Shown piece by piece: positions 20,667 to 28,552 of a DNA stretch of 64,000 bases (positions within the stretch are counted from its first letter, which is position 1; each line of letters begins with the position of its first letter). The DNA is from CAWGMT01 sp963823675 (lineage in GTDB: Bacteria; Planctomycetota; Planctomycetia; Isosphaerales; Isosphaeraceae): contig CAWGMT010000005.1 of NCBI GenBank assembly GCA_963823675.1, forward strand, positions 25,888-89,887, in the 5' to 3' direction. Both the position numbers and the translations under genes were made by a program. The notes beneath the pieces were generated by a model. It was given only the letters and a program-made list of their open reading frames with translations, ran no database searches and had not been told where the DNA came from.

Positions 20667-20901
20667 TCATGACCCCGAGATTACCTGCGACCCTCCAATT
20701 ACTTCAAGCACCCGCTCATCAAAACCACAGAGGCCGCAAAAAAAAACGCGCGGAGGTTCAGAAATCGACGGCAAACGGACTTTATCACGGGAGGGCTTAT
20801 TAGCCGCTGATCGTCGCTACCCGGCGGCAGCGGGTTTTTCGTTCCACGCACCTCGATGATCAAAACCGCGACAACACGCATCTCTTGCAAAGCGATCGAG
20901 C

Positions 20902-21024
20902 GTTCTCGTTCCCATGCTCCCGCGTGGGAGTGTTCCTGTGCGACGCTCCGCGTCGCCTGGGTTAGCGGGACGCGGGAGCGACCAGAAACGCCGTTCCCAC
21001 GCGGGAGTGTGGGAACGAGAAACC
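20902..21024. repeat. GTTCCCACGC-type inverted repeat
   Basis: Imperfect inverted arms (GTTCTCGTTCCCATGCTCCC and TTCCCACGCGGGAGTGTGGGAACGAG, broken here) flank GCGACGCTCCGCGTCGC-like sequence, making nested hairpins. This is a widespread intergenic repeat type. It fills much of the 405-nt gap between the sigma gene start and the PEP-CTERM gene start. The rest holds no gene I can support. Confidence 0.6.
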
Positions 21025-21071
21025 CGTGTGCCTTCGACAACAAGGTCACAACGAAAAGGATCGAACCGCCA

Positions 21072-22331
21072 ATGCGTCGCCACCGATCGTTAGCGTTCTT
21101 TGCTTCGATGATCGTCGCCTCCGTTGCGACATCCAGTCTGACGGGTCGCGTCAACGCGGCGTCAATCACAACCCTCGCGTCGTTCGACTACAACACGACC
21201 GGCAACGCCCTCACCTCCGGCGTGGTCGTCAACGGGCAGGGCAACCTGTTCGGCGTCGTTAGCGAGGGACCGCCGGGATACTATGGCGCGGTGTACGAGG
21301 TCGCGGCCGGTTCGAACACGATCAGCCCCCTCGCTTATTTTAGCGGTACGAACGGTGCAAATCCGGCGAACACCCCGGTGCTCGACGCTCAGGGCAACCT
21401 CTACGGTACGACTTACCAGGGCGGTGCCAACGGCGTCGGCACGGTGTACGAGGTTGCGGCCGGTTCGAACACGATCACCACCCTCGCTTCCTTCACCGCG
21501 GGCGCTCCCTACGGCACGAGCGGGGGCGTCGTCGTCGACGCTCACGGTAACCTTTTCGGTACGACCGCGATCGGCGGCGCCTACGGCTTCGGCACGGTGT
21601 TTGAGATCGTGGCCGGTTCGCACACAATCACCACCATCGCTTCTTTCGACAACACCACGACCGGCCAATCCCCGTACGGCGCGTTGGCCCTTGATAGTCA
21701 TGGCAATCTTTACGGTTTGGCTCAAGCGGCCGTCAACGGCAACCTCTACGGCAGGGTGTTCGAGATCGCGGCCGGTTCAAACACGATCACCACGCTCGCG
21801 ACTTTCGACTCCACCAACAACAACGGGGGCCCGACTCACGGCGTCGTTGTCGACGCTCACGGAAACGTCTACGGTACGACTTTGGGCCAAACGAGCCCCG
21901 CCTCGATTTACGAGATCGCGGCGGGTTCGCACACGATTACCACCCTCGCGAATTTCGACAACGCTACAACCGGCAGCTACCCGTACGGGGGCGTGATTCT
22001 CGACAGTCAGGGCAACCTCTTCGGTGCGACCGCCGGTGGCGGCGCCTACTACGCGGGCGTGGTTTACGAGCTCGCGGCCGGTTCCAGCACGATTACCCCC
22101 GTCGCTTATTTCCTCGGCGAACCCAACGGCAACCAACCGTTGGGCGGCCTGGCTCTCGACGCGGAGGGCAACCTGTATGGTACGACCTACTATGGCGGTA
22201 CCACCAACGGCGGCACGGTGTACGAAGTCGCGGGCGTCGCCGCCGCCGTGCCCGAACCCTCCGCGATAATCCTCGCTGCCCCGGCGCTCCTCGTTGCGGC
22301 CATCCTGGCTCGACGCCGCCGCAACGGCTAG
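21072..22331 (+). CDS. Secreted tandem-repeat (GloVer-type) protein with PEP-CTERM anchor
   Basis: From ATG 21072 (MRRHRSLAFFASMIVASVAT) the 419-residue protein begins with a signal peptide ending near VNAA. About seven repeats of 45-50 residues follow, each with the pattern GNLFGTT..GG...GTVYEVAAGSNTITTLASF. The C-terminus is a PEP-CTERM sorting signal: VPEP, a hydrophobic helix (AIILAAPALLVAAILA) and RRRR. Such proteins are exported, cleaved and surface-anchored by an exosortase. The repeat resembles the one named GloVer in anchored bacterial proteins; its role is unknown. The gene sits between the sigma-kinase unit and mct, all on different or opposite transcripts. Confidence 0.85.
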   Translation: MRRHRSLAFFASMIVASVATSSLTGRVNAASITTLASFDYNTTGNALTSGVVVNGQGNLFGVVSEGPPGYYGAVYEVAAGSNTISPLAYFSGTNGANPANTPVLDAQGNLYGTTYQGGANGVGTVYEVAAGSNTITTLASFTAGAPYGTSGGVVVDAHGNLFGTTAIGGAYGFGTVFEIVAGSHTITTIASFDNTTTGQSPYGALALDSHGNLYGLAQAAVNGNLYGRVFEIAAGSNTITTLATFDSTNNNGGPTHGVVVDAHGNVYGTTLGQTSPASIYEIAAGSHTITTLANFDNATTGSYPYGGVILDSQGNLFGATAGGGAYYAGVVYELAAGSSTITPVAYFLGEPNGNQPLGGLALDAEGNLYGTTYYGGTTNGGTVYEVAGVAAAVPEPSAIILAAPALLVAAILARRRRNG

Positions 22332-22410
22332 ACCGCGAGCGAGACACACCCGGGTGGGTCAATCGCCGCCGTCGCGCCGGCGGACTTCGCCCCCAGGTTG
22401 GCTCCTGCTT

Positions 22411-22462
22411 GACTTCTACCGACAGCGGGCCAGATACTCTGCTGTCAAGAGGTCGTCAATCA
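22411..22462. promoter_or_regulatory. Conserved 52-bp element immediately upstream of mct
   Basis: Matches the element before smtA at about 42 of 52 positions; the core (22429-22462) matches at 30 of 34. Outer arms GACTTCT and AGAGGTC can pair with one G-U wobble, and an inner pair GACAGC/GCTGTC is perfect here but not in the other copy. It ends 15 nt before the mct ATG, overlapping the expected leader. Either a protein operator or a leader structure is possible. Confidence 0.45.
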
Positions 22463-22477
22463 GCAGGGGAAGCTTCG

Positions 22478-23716
22478 ATGAAGCACGTTCTAGCAGATTT
22501 GCGCGTGATCGAGGGTGCGGCCTTCGTGGCCGCGCCCCTTTGCGGAATGACTCTGGCCCAGCTCGGCGCCGACGTGATCCGCTTCGATCCCATCGAGGGC
22601 GGCCTCGACGCCCGCCGCTGGCCCATCACCGAGGGCGGTAAGAGCCTCTACTGGGCGGGCCTGAACAAGGCCAAGCGGTCGATCGCCGTCAACACGAAGA
22701 GCCCCGAGGGAAAGGAGCTGATCACGGCGCTCATCACCGCGCCGGGCGAGGGCAGGGGGATCTTCCTGACCAACTTTCCGACCTCCGGCTGGCTCGGGTA
22801 TGAAACCCTGTGCAAGAGACGCCCGGACCTGATCATGATGAACGTGACCGGCAATCCGGATGGCACTTCGGCCGTCGATTACACGCTCAATTGCGCGGTC
22901 GGGTTTCCGTTCATCACCGGTCCGGATCATGGCAATCAACCGGTCAATCCCGTCAACCACGTCCTGCCGGCCTGGGATGCGATCACCGGCGTGACCGCGG
23001 CGCTGGGAATCGTCGCGGCCGAACGCCACCGGCGGCTCACGGGGTCTGGCCAGTACATCCGGCTGCCCCTGGCCGACGTCGCCTTCGCCATGGCGGGCAA
23101 CCTGGGCTACATCGCCGAAGTCCAGATCAATGACGCCGATCGGCGGTCAACCGGCAACGACCTCTTCGGCGCCTATGGGCGCGAATTCGAGACCCGAGAC
23201 GGCAGGATCGTCTACGTGGTTGCCATCACTCCCAGGCAATGGCAGGCGCTGGGCGAGGCAACCGGCACGTCCGCCAGGCTGGCGATGATCGAGCCCCTGC
23301 TGGCGGTTGACCTGTCGCGGGAAGGGGACCGGTTCAAGGCCCGCGAGGTGATCTCGGCGGTGCTCGCGCCCTGGTTCGGAGAGCACACGCTGGCAGAGAT
23401 CAGCAAAGCCTTCGAGGGCACGGCCGTCTGCTGGGGACTTTATCAGACAGTCCGGCAGATGGTGGAAAGCGATCCGCGGTGTTCGACCCGAAATCCGCTG
23501 TTCACAACGCTCGAACAACCCGGAATCGGCAACTACCTGGTCCCGGGATCGCCGCTTCAATTCTCGGGCGCCGAGCGGCCAGCGCCCGTGCGAGCGCCGA
23601 TTCTGGGTGAGCACACGGACCTCGTGCTGAGCGAGGTCCTGGGCCTCTCCGGCGCGGAGATCGGCCGGCTCCGCGACGCCCGCGTGGTCGCGGGCCCGAT
23701 TGAACTCTCCTCTTGA
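22478..23716 (+). CDS. mct: Mesaconyl-C1-CoA C1-C4 CoA transferase (family III)
   Basis: CaiB/BaiF family protein of 412 residues from ATG 22478, with AGGGGA about 8 nt upstream. It differs clearly from smtA and smtB: RVIEGAAFVAAPLCGMTLAQ, LGADVIRFDPIEGGLDARRW, NPVNHVLPAWDAITG with the likely catalytic aspartate, and a C-terminus with EQPGIGNYLVPGSPL. From memory this matches Chloroflexus Mct throughout. Mct moves CoA within mesaconate from C1 to C4 in the cytoplasm, feeding Meh. The meh gene lies 360 nt downstream on the same strand, separated by tandem repeats. Confidence 0.85.
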   Translation: MKHVLADLRVIEGAAFVAAPLCGMTLAQLGADVIRFDPIEGGLDARRWPITEGGKSLYWAGLNKAKRSIAVNTKSPEGKELITALITAPGEGRGIFLTNFPTSGWLGYETLCKRRPDLIMMNVTGNPDGTSAVDYTLNCAVGFPFITGPDHGNQPVNPVNHVLPAWDAITGVTAALGIVAAERHRRLTGSGQYIRLPLADVAFAMAGNLGYIAEVQINDADRRSTGNDLFGAYGREFETRDGRIVYVVAITPRQWQALGEATGTSARLAMIEPLLAVDLSREGDRFKAREVISAVLAPWFGEHTLAEISKAFEGTAVCWGLYQTVRQMVESDPRCSTRNPLFTTLEQPGIGNYLVPGSPLQFSGAERPAPVRAPILGEHTDLVLSEVLGLSGAEIGRLRDARVVAGPIELSS

Positions 23717-23752
23717 GCGTTCTGGATAAAGCGCATACTCTTGGCAGGCGGC

Positions 23753-23927
23753 CGGCGGGCACAGAGGCCCGCCCCACTGGAACGATGCGGCGGGCACAGA
23801 GGCCCGCCCCACTGGAACGATGCGGCGGGCACAGAGGCCCGCCCCACTGGAACGATGCGGCGGGCACAGAGGCCCGCCCCACTGGAACGATGCGGCGGGC
23901 ACAGAGGCCCGCCCCACTGGAACGATG
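23753..23927. repeat. Five tandem copies of a 35-bp hairpin repeat
   Basis: Units start at 23753, 23788, 23823, 23858 and 23893 and are essentially identical; the core GGCGGGCACAGAGGCCCGCC forms a 7-bp stem. As 35 is not a multiple of 3, each unit changes reading frame and all three frames are open. It lies directly after the mct stop. There are no spacers, so it is not a CRISPR. Confidence 0.9.
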
Positions 23928-23951
23928 CGAGGATCTGGCAGTGATGCGGGC

Positions 23952-24047
23952 GTTTTGGTAGTGGTGGGGGCGTCCCCGCCCGCGTTTTGGCAGTGGTGCG
24001 GGCGTCCCCGCCCGCGTTTTGGCAGTGGTGCGGGCGTCCGTGCCCGC
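23952..24047. repeat. Three tandem copies of a 32-bp hairpin repeat
   Basis: Units start at 23952, 23984 and 24016. Each contains GCGGGCGTCCCCGCCCGC, able to fold into a 7-bp stem, preceded by GTTTTGGCAGTGGT. The array follows the 35-bp array after a 24-nt gap and ends 31 nt before the meh start. Confidence 0.85.
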
Positions 24048-24078
24048 CGGGCCGTTCGACTTCTCGTGGGGGCAAGCG

Positions 24079-24918
24079 ATGGTACCCTCATTGACGGACT
24101 GGATCGGCCGGACGGAAGAAACGGAAGAGCTGATCGCACTGGCCCCGGTTCAGGCCGCCGCGGCGATGCTGGACGATGTGTCCACGGAGTACACGACGGG
24201 ATCGCCGCTGCCGCCGCTCTGGCACTGGTTCTTTTTTCTACCGCGGGTCGCCCAGTCGCGGCTCGGCCTCGACGGCCACCCCCAGCGCGGCGGGTTCATG
24301 CCGCCCTTCGACCTGCCGCGACGGATGTTCGCGGGGGCCCGGACGCGCTTCTTGAGGCCGCTTTCTATCGGCCAACCCGCGCGTCGACACTCGGTCATTC
24401 GCCAAGTCTCCGAAAAGGCGGGACGGACCGGAAGACTGGCGTTCGTCACCGTCTGGCATCAGATCGAGCAGGCCGGCGGGACCTGCATCGAGGAGGAGCA
24501 AGACATCGTCTATCGCGAAGCCGGCGCTCCGGTCGCCGCCCCCGAGGTCAAGGAAGCTCCCCCGCCGCCGGCGGGTTCTTGGTCGCGCACGATCACGCCC
24601 GACCCGACCCTGCTTTTCCGCTTCTCGGCCCTGACTTTCAATGCTCATCGGATCCACTACGACCGCGATTATGCCACGACCGGCGAGGGCTATCCGGGCC
24701 TGGTGGTTCACGGCCCGCTCGTGGCCGTCCTCCTCATCGAATTGGTGCGCGCGCATTCGCCGCGGCCCATATCCGCCTTCGCGTTCCGGGGCCTGGCACC
24801 GTTATTCGACCTGGCCCCATTCACGATCATCGCCACGCCGGAGGGCCAGCAGGTGCGGCTCGAGGCCCACGGGCCTGACGGCAACACAACGATGATAGCG
24901 GAAGCCGAGCTGGCGTAA
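24079..24918 (+). CDS. meh: Mesaconyl-C4-CoA hydratase
   Basis: This 279-residue protein starts at ATG 24079 (MVPSLTDWIGRTEE) with GGGGG 8 nt upstream; the frame runs further up but into the tandem repeats. It is a FAS1-like, HTD2-type double hot-dog dehydratase. The N-terminal half has LPPLWHWFFFLP and GGFMPPFDLPRRMFAG; the C-terminal half has the signature FSALTFNAHRIHYDRDYA and GYPGLVVHGPLVAVLL. Chloroflexus Meh, which hydrates mesaconyl-C4-CoA to citramalyl-CoA, has the same layout. The position after mct, its substrate supplier, supports the call. Without that context it would be a generic MaoC-like acyl dehydratase. Confidence 0.82.
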   Translation: MVPSLTDWIGRTEETEELIALAPVQAAAAMLDDVSTEYTTGSPLPPLWHWFFFLPRVAQSRLGLDGHPQRGGFMPPFDLPRRMFAGARTRFLRPLSIGQPARRHSVIRQVSEKAGRTGRLAFVTVWHQIEQAGGTCIEEEQDIVYREAGAPVAAPEVKEAPPPPAGSWSRTITPDPTLLFRFSALTFNAHRIHYDRDYATTGEGYPGLVVHGPLVAVLLIELVRAHSPRPISAFAFRGLAPLFDLAPFTIIATPEGQQVRLEAHGPDGNTTMIAEAELA

Positions 24919-24923
24919 GCTGG

Positions 24924-25142
24924 GTGCCTGCCGTCACAGGAGTCCCGTCATGCGCCGAGCAACGCTTGAAAAGCGCGTGGCTGCAACGCTTGTCGGCCCA
25001 CGACCCGAACTTCCCCAAGCCGCGTGGGCTTCTGCCCGTGCCGCCGGAAGTGGAACACGCGCCAGGTCCGGTTTACAACGTGACCGCGGCCGACTACCAT
25101 ACGGACATCGCCGGCTCACCCTTCAGGGGCCTCGCCGTCTGA
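24924..25142 (+). CDS. Doubtful 72-residue ORF
   Basis: GTG-started frame between meh and the next gene. The C-terminal part (HDPNFPKPRGLLPVPPEVEH) reads like protein and the stop lies 22 nt before the ATG of the following small gene. No family is recognised and the 228-nt gap could equally be non-coding or a gene remnant. Confidence 0.25.
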   Translation: MPAVTGVPSCAEQRLKSAWLQRLSAHDPNFPKPRGLLPVPPEVEHAPGPVYNVTAADYHTDIAGSPFRGLAV

Positions 25143-25164
25143 TTGATTGAAAGGGGCACGAGCA

Positions 25165-25452
25165 ATGACCCAGCACAGCCGGTTTGTTATCCAGAACGAC
25201 CTGTCCGGGCCGGTGATCCTGAACGTCGAGCCGGAGTGCGTCCACCTTTCGTTAGCCGCTGGCGAGAAGGTGACGGTGCAGGACACGTTTGAAAAGGAGC
25301 CGGTGACGCTGAAAGTCGAGTCCGAAAGCGGCGACACCATCATCTCCGTCTGGCCTGGAGACGGCGACGTGCGGGTTGAGAAGGACGGCGTTGATGTTTT
25401 CGACCTGATCGAAAAGGGCGCCTGCGGTAAAGAGAGTGCGAATTCGTCATGA
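25165..25452 (+). CDS. Small conserved-looking hypothetical protein (95 aa)
   Basis: ATG 25165 with GAAAGGGGC upstream gives 95 acidic residues (MTQHSRFVIQNDLSGPVILN). Alternating beta-type patterns such as GEKVTVQDTFEKEPVTLKVE suggest a small all-beta domain. I do not recognise the family. It ends about 50 nt before the next gene on the same strand, so co-transcription is plausible. Confidence 0.65.
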   Translation: MTQHSRFVIQNDLSGPVILNVEPECVHLSLAAGEKVTVQDTFEKEPVTLKVESESGDTIISVWPGDGDVRVEKDGVDVFDLIEKGACGKESANSS

Positions 25453-25504
25453 GCCCGATCGTCCGAGCCGGAACACGAATACCTGGTTCTTCGGGGAGCA
25501 CTTC

Positions 25505-26146
25505 GTGTCCTACAGCGATTTTACGATCGACCTTGTGAAGCAGCGATTCGGCCTTCGTCTCGAGGAAGGCCGGGAGCTGTACGCGTCGGTCCCTCCGGTC
25601 CAGACCAGTTCGCTGTTGCGCGAGACGCTTGCCGAAAACGTGCCTCTGGCCCTGGCGATCAGCACGGAAAAGGCTCGCTCCGAGTTGATTATCGCGCCGG
25701 TTTTGCTGGAAGCCCGCCACCAGGCCAGCCTGTTCTCGGGAAACGACTTTGCCGTCAACCCGGCGCGCGGCCTGAGCGGCGTGTGCGACTTCCTTCTGAG
25801 CCGCTCCCCGGAGCAATTGACCATCGAGGCCCCCGTGGTGGCCGTCGTCGAAGCCAAGAACGAGAACATGAAGGCGGTCATCGGACAGTGCCTCGCCGAA
25901 ATGATCGCCGCGAGGTTGTTCAATGAACGCAAGGGGGAAGAAGAGCCGACCGTCTATGGGGTCGTGACGACCGGGAATAACTGGAAATTCCTCGAGCTTG
26001 CCGGCAACACCGCCTACGTGGATGTGCCCGAGTACCACATCAATCAGGTGGAGAAAGTCGTGGGAGTGATCAAGGCCATGCTTGTTGCGACGTTGGCCCG
26101 TGACGATCAAGGGCGAACTCGCCATGAAAACGCGCTCGCTCACTAA
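25505..26146 (+). CDS. Hypothetical protein with PD-(D/E)XK nuclease-like signature
   Basis: GTG 25505 is preferred as the start since GGGGAG lies 6 nt before it; the frame continues 23 codons upstream without an obvious site. The 213-residue product carries SGVCDFLLSRSP, then PVVAVVEAKNENM and GQCLAEMIAARLFNE. An aspartate about 30 residues before a V-E-A-K strand and a following Gln-containing helix fit the PD-(D/E)XK fold. Similar proteins are frequent in cyanobacteria and planctomycetes with unknown function. Nuclease activity is an inference from motif spacing alone. Confidence 0.7.
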   Translation: MSYSDFTIDLVKQRFGLRLEEGRELYASVPPVQTSSLLRETLAENVPLALAISTEKARSELIIAPVLLEARHQASLFSGNDFAVNPARGLSGVCDFLLSRSPEQLTIEAPVVAVVEAKNENMKAVIGQCLAEMIAARLFNERKGEEEPTVYGVVTTGNNWKFLELAGNTAYVDVPEYHINQVEKVVGVIKAMLVATLARDDQGRTRHENALAH

Positions 26147-26206
26147 ACAGGAATTTGAGACTGAGCCACTCCGCTTTCGCGCGAGGTCTGGTCCAGGAAA
26201 ACAACG

Positions 26207-26851
26207 ATGGGGCGTTACCGACTGCCAGGCGCCTATTTGACAGCCGACATCGTCATCTTCACGATCCGCGGCGAGCGGTTGGAGATCTTGTTGATCGAGC
26301 GCGGCGGAGAGCCGTTTCGGGGGTGCTGGGCATTGCCGGGCGGATTTGTCGAGCATGATGAAGATGTCGATGAGGCCGCTCGCCGCGAGCTCGAGGAGGA
26401 GACCGGCGTGAAGGGGCTGTCGCTGGAACAGCTTCACACCTTCGGTGCCCCGGATCGAGACCCGCGGGGCCGAGTCGTCACGGTCGCTTTTTACACGCTG
26501 GTTCCCGCCGGCAAGCTCTCGCCCCGGGCCGGGGACGACGCGGCGCGTGCGCAGTGGTTCGACGCCGACAACCTGCCCCGGCTGGCTTTCGACCACGCCG
26601 CCATCGTGGCCCTGGCGCGGCGGCGGCTCGGTACCGACCTCGAAGGGACGATGCTCGCCGCCTCGTTCCTGCCCAGGGCATTCACGCTCGCCGATTTGCG
26701 GGTGCTGCACGAGCTCATTCGAGGCGAGCCCATCGAGCCGCGCGGTTTTCGCAAGCGGATCCTGGCACTCGATCGCGTCGAGGAAACCGCCAGGTTTCGG
26801 ACATCTGGCCGTCGGCGCGTTCGTCTTTATCGCCTCAAATCAGCCACCTGA
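26207..26851 (+). CDS. Nudix-domain regulator / ADP-ribose-type pyrophosphatase (NrtR-like)
   Basis: 214 residues. The Nudix box GGFVEHDEDVDEAARRELEE-ETG is complete around residue 50, with the conserved glutamates. The C-terminal 65 residues (FTLADLRVLHELIRGEPIEP, then FRKRILAL and RRRVRLYR) match the winged-helix DNA-binding domain that follows the Nudix fold in NrtR proteins. NrtR binds ADP-ribose and controls NAD or sugar genes. As the Nudix box looks intact, catalysis cannot be ruled out. No NAD genes are nearby, so the targets are unknown. Confidence 0.85.
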   Translation: MGRYRLPGAYLTADIVIFTIRGERLEILLIERGGEPFRGCWALPGGFVEHDEDVDEAARRELEEETGVKGLSLEQLHTFGAPDRDPRGRVVTVAFYTLVPAGKLSPRAGDDAARAQWFDADNLPRLAFDHAAIVALARRRLGTDLEGTMLAASFLPRAFTLADLRVLHELIRGEPIEPRGFRKRILALDRVEETARFRTSGRRRVRLYRLKSAT

Positions 26852-26960
26852 CGCGCTGGCTTGCCGAACTGCTGTCCGTTGAGAGGCGATCGCAGACTTT
26901 GGGCTGAGCCCCCCTTTCCCTGGGAGTGGACCGACTGGAGAATCGTCCGTCGCCGGTCTG

Positions 26961-27420
26961 ATGCGACCCGGTGTGCGGTCCCGCTTAGCCAGCGGCCGCG
27001 ACCTGCGCCGGATGGAAGGCTTTCGCGCCGGGGCCGGTTCGCTTGCCTTTGCCCCTGACGGGCTCACGATCGCCACGGCGAACGGGTATGAGCCAATTGT
27101 TCGGATCCGGGACGTGGCCACCGGCCGCGAGGTCTTCCCTCATTCCGGCCACGCTGGCCAAGTCAACGCGGTGGTCGTTTCGCCGGCCGACGGCACAGTC
27201 TTCACCGGCAGCTACGACGGCACGGTCCGGCACTGGGACCCGGCCACCGGGCGCGAGCTGGGCCTGATCGGTCGGTTCCACTCGGTCTACGCACTGGCCG
27301 TCTCACCCGAAGGGCGGACCCTGATCGTGGGACACGATCGTGGCGACCCAATCGTCTGGAGCGTGCCCGATCTTCTGCCATTCACGGCCCAGGCCCCGCA
27401 GGGCTACGGTCGGCTGCGGA
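26961..27420 (+). pseudogene. WD40-repeat fragment
   Basis: About 150 codons encode roughly three WD40 repeats (LAFAPDGLTIATANGYEPIV, VVVSPADGTVFTGSYDGTVR, LAVSPEGRTLIVGHDRG). There is no signal peptide, no membrane segment and no kinase domain before it. After residue 150 the frame becomes arginine- and proline-rich and overlaps the opposite-strand peptidase gene. It is best read as a fragment left from a larger WD40 gene. Confidence 0.55.
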
Positions 27421-28317
27421 TCCCAATGCGCTCGGAGCGGTCGAGCCCGTCCGCGGTCGCGCCCTTGGCGGGCGGCTTGGGGCCACGGCAGGAGGCGCGA
27501 GCTGGCCGAAGTCAGGATGCCCCGGCGCGAAGGTCGGCGGAACGACCGTCATCATCTGCTTGGCCGACCAGATCCCATGGTTTTCGTTGCCCGGAAAATA
27601 GACCAGTTGATCGAACGTCAATGGGCGCTCGAGCGCGTACTCCGACGCGAACCGCAGGGTGAGCATGCTCAGGGGATACTCCGACGCCCGCTCCATGTCG
27701 CCCAGCCGGATCGGCTCGGACAACTTGAGCCCGGCGGCACGAAACGCTTTTTCGGTCATCTCCACGCAATAGAGCTTGGAATCGTCGTCCGAGAGCTCGT
27801 AGTCGAAGGGGACCTGTTCGTCGAAGACCTTGCGGCAGTAGGACAGTACCTTCGGGACCGCCTTTTGGTACTCGGGCTTGAGACGCCGCACGCCGATCGA
27901 CCCGATGTTGTCCAGTATCCAGACGCAAAATGGCTGGCGGTTCACCGCCGTGCGCGTCGTGTCGTAGACGACCGGCCCCTCCCGCTCGATCGCCACGATG
28001 CCGGTATGCGAAAACCTGCTGTTGCTGGCCTCGGCAAACCACCGGCTGAAACGAAAATAGCCGCGGCCCACCCGTGCGTCGCCCAGTCGGAAGACGACGT
28101 CGCCGTCGCGCAGGACTTTCTTGCCCCACTGGTGCCAGCGGGCCATGTGGGGCGTCGCGACGATTGGCGGAATCCTGCCTTCGTGCCGGGCCCTGGTTGC
28201 CTCGGGCCCCCAGTAATTCCTTCCCTGCCACTCGGCGGGAGCCATCCGCTCGCTCATCTCACGTTCTTCGGGCGGATTGAGAATCAGAGCGAGAAAGAAA
28301 GCGACGACGGGATCCAT
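27382..28317 (-). CDS. YiiX/YaeF-type permuted papain-like peptidase (C92-like)
   Basis: ATG 28317 (MDPVVAFFLALILNPPEERE) gives 311 residues; the longer upstream frame looks non-coding. The permuted NlpC/P60-like core starts with RDGDVVFRLGDARVG and holds the histidine in NSRFSHTGIVAIE and the cysteine in KLYCVEMTEKAF about 90 residues later. Enzymes of this fold cleave amide bonds in peptidoglycan or lipids. The N-terminal hydrophobic stretch may be a membrane anchor. The last 35 residues are Pro/Arg/Ala-rich and likely not part of the fold. Confidence 0.78.
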   Translation of the reverse strand: MDPVVAFFLALILNPPEEREMSERMAPAEWQGRNYWGPEATRARHEGRIPPIVATPHMARWHQWGKKVLRDGDVVFRLGDARVGRGYFRFSRWFAEASNSRFSHTGIVAIEREGPVVYDTTRTAVNRQPFCVWILDNIGSIGVRRLKPEYQKAVPKVLSYCRKVFDEQVPFDYELSDDDSKLYCVEMTEKAFRAAGLKLSEPIRLGDMERASEYPLSMLTLRFASEYALERPLTFDQLVYFPGNENHGIWSAKQMMTVVPPTFAPGHPDFGQLAPPAVAPSRPPRARPRTGSTAPSALGSAADRSPAGPGP

Positions 28318-28527
28318 TGAAGGTCGCCTTGATCGAGTTTGTGCGCTGGCTGATGGATCGAGCCGGCCGCCAGGATGCGCCGGCGCACGGAAACACGATC
28401 TATTGATCGGCAATCCCGGACTCCCGAAGCATGCTGTGCGTCGACGATTTCGGCGCTCCCGCCCGCGGGCGCGGACACTTCGACGTAATCCGCGTTTTCC
28501 CCACAGTCGTTCGGCGTTTTGAAATGC

Positions 28528-28546
28528 CGTCACGCGGAGCGTGACG
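28528..28546. terminator. Perfect 8-bp hairpin, possible terminator or REP-like element
   Basis: CGTCACGC-GGA-GCGTGACG is a perfect palindrome just downstream of the BON gene stop (28553, minus strand). No U-tract follows clearly, so it could be a repeat rather than a terminator. The remaining 235-nt gap between the peptidase start and the BON stop holds nothing else recognisable. Confidence 0.4.
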
Positions 28547-28552
28547 ACTATT

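Noticed and set aside
20856..21071. N-terminal extension of the PEP-CTERM protein
   Set aside because: It is coded by the GTTCCCACGC repeat; the ATG at 21072 starts a proper signal peptide.
22411..22477. Riboswitch upstream of mct
   Set aside because: The inner stem is not conserved in the second copy and that copy is on the other strand relative to smtA; a protein operator is simpler, so it is kept only as a regulatory element.
23753..24047. CRISPR array
   Set aside because: The units are directly adjacent with no unique spacers and no cas genes are present; these are tandem hairpin repeats.
5709..24918. Full autotrophic 3-hydroxypropionate bi-cycle
   Set aside because: No malonyl-CoA reductase, propionyl-CoA synthase or carboxylase genes lie in the window, so CO2 fixation cannot be claimed.
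26961..27662. Functional WD40 gene
   Set aside because: Only about three repeats, no start context or export signal, and the 3' part overlaps and mirrors the peptidase gene.
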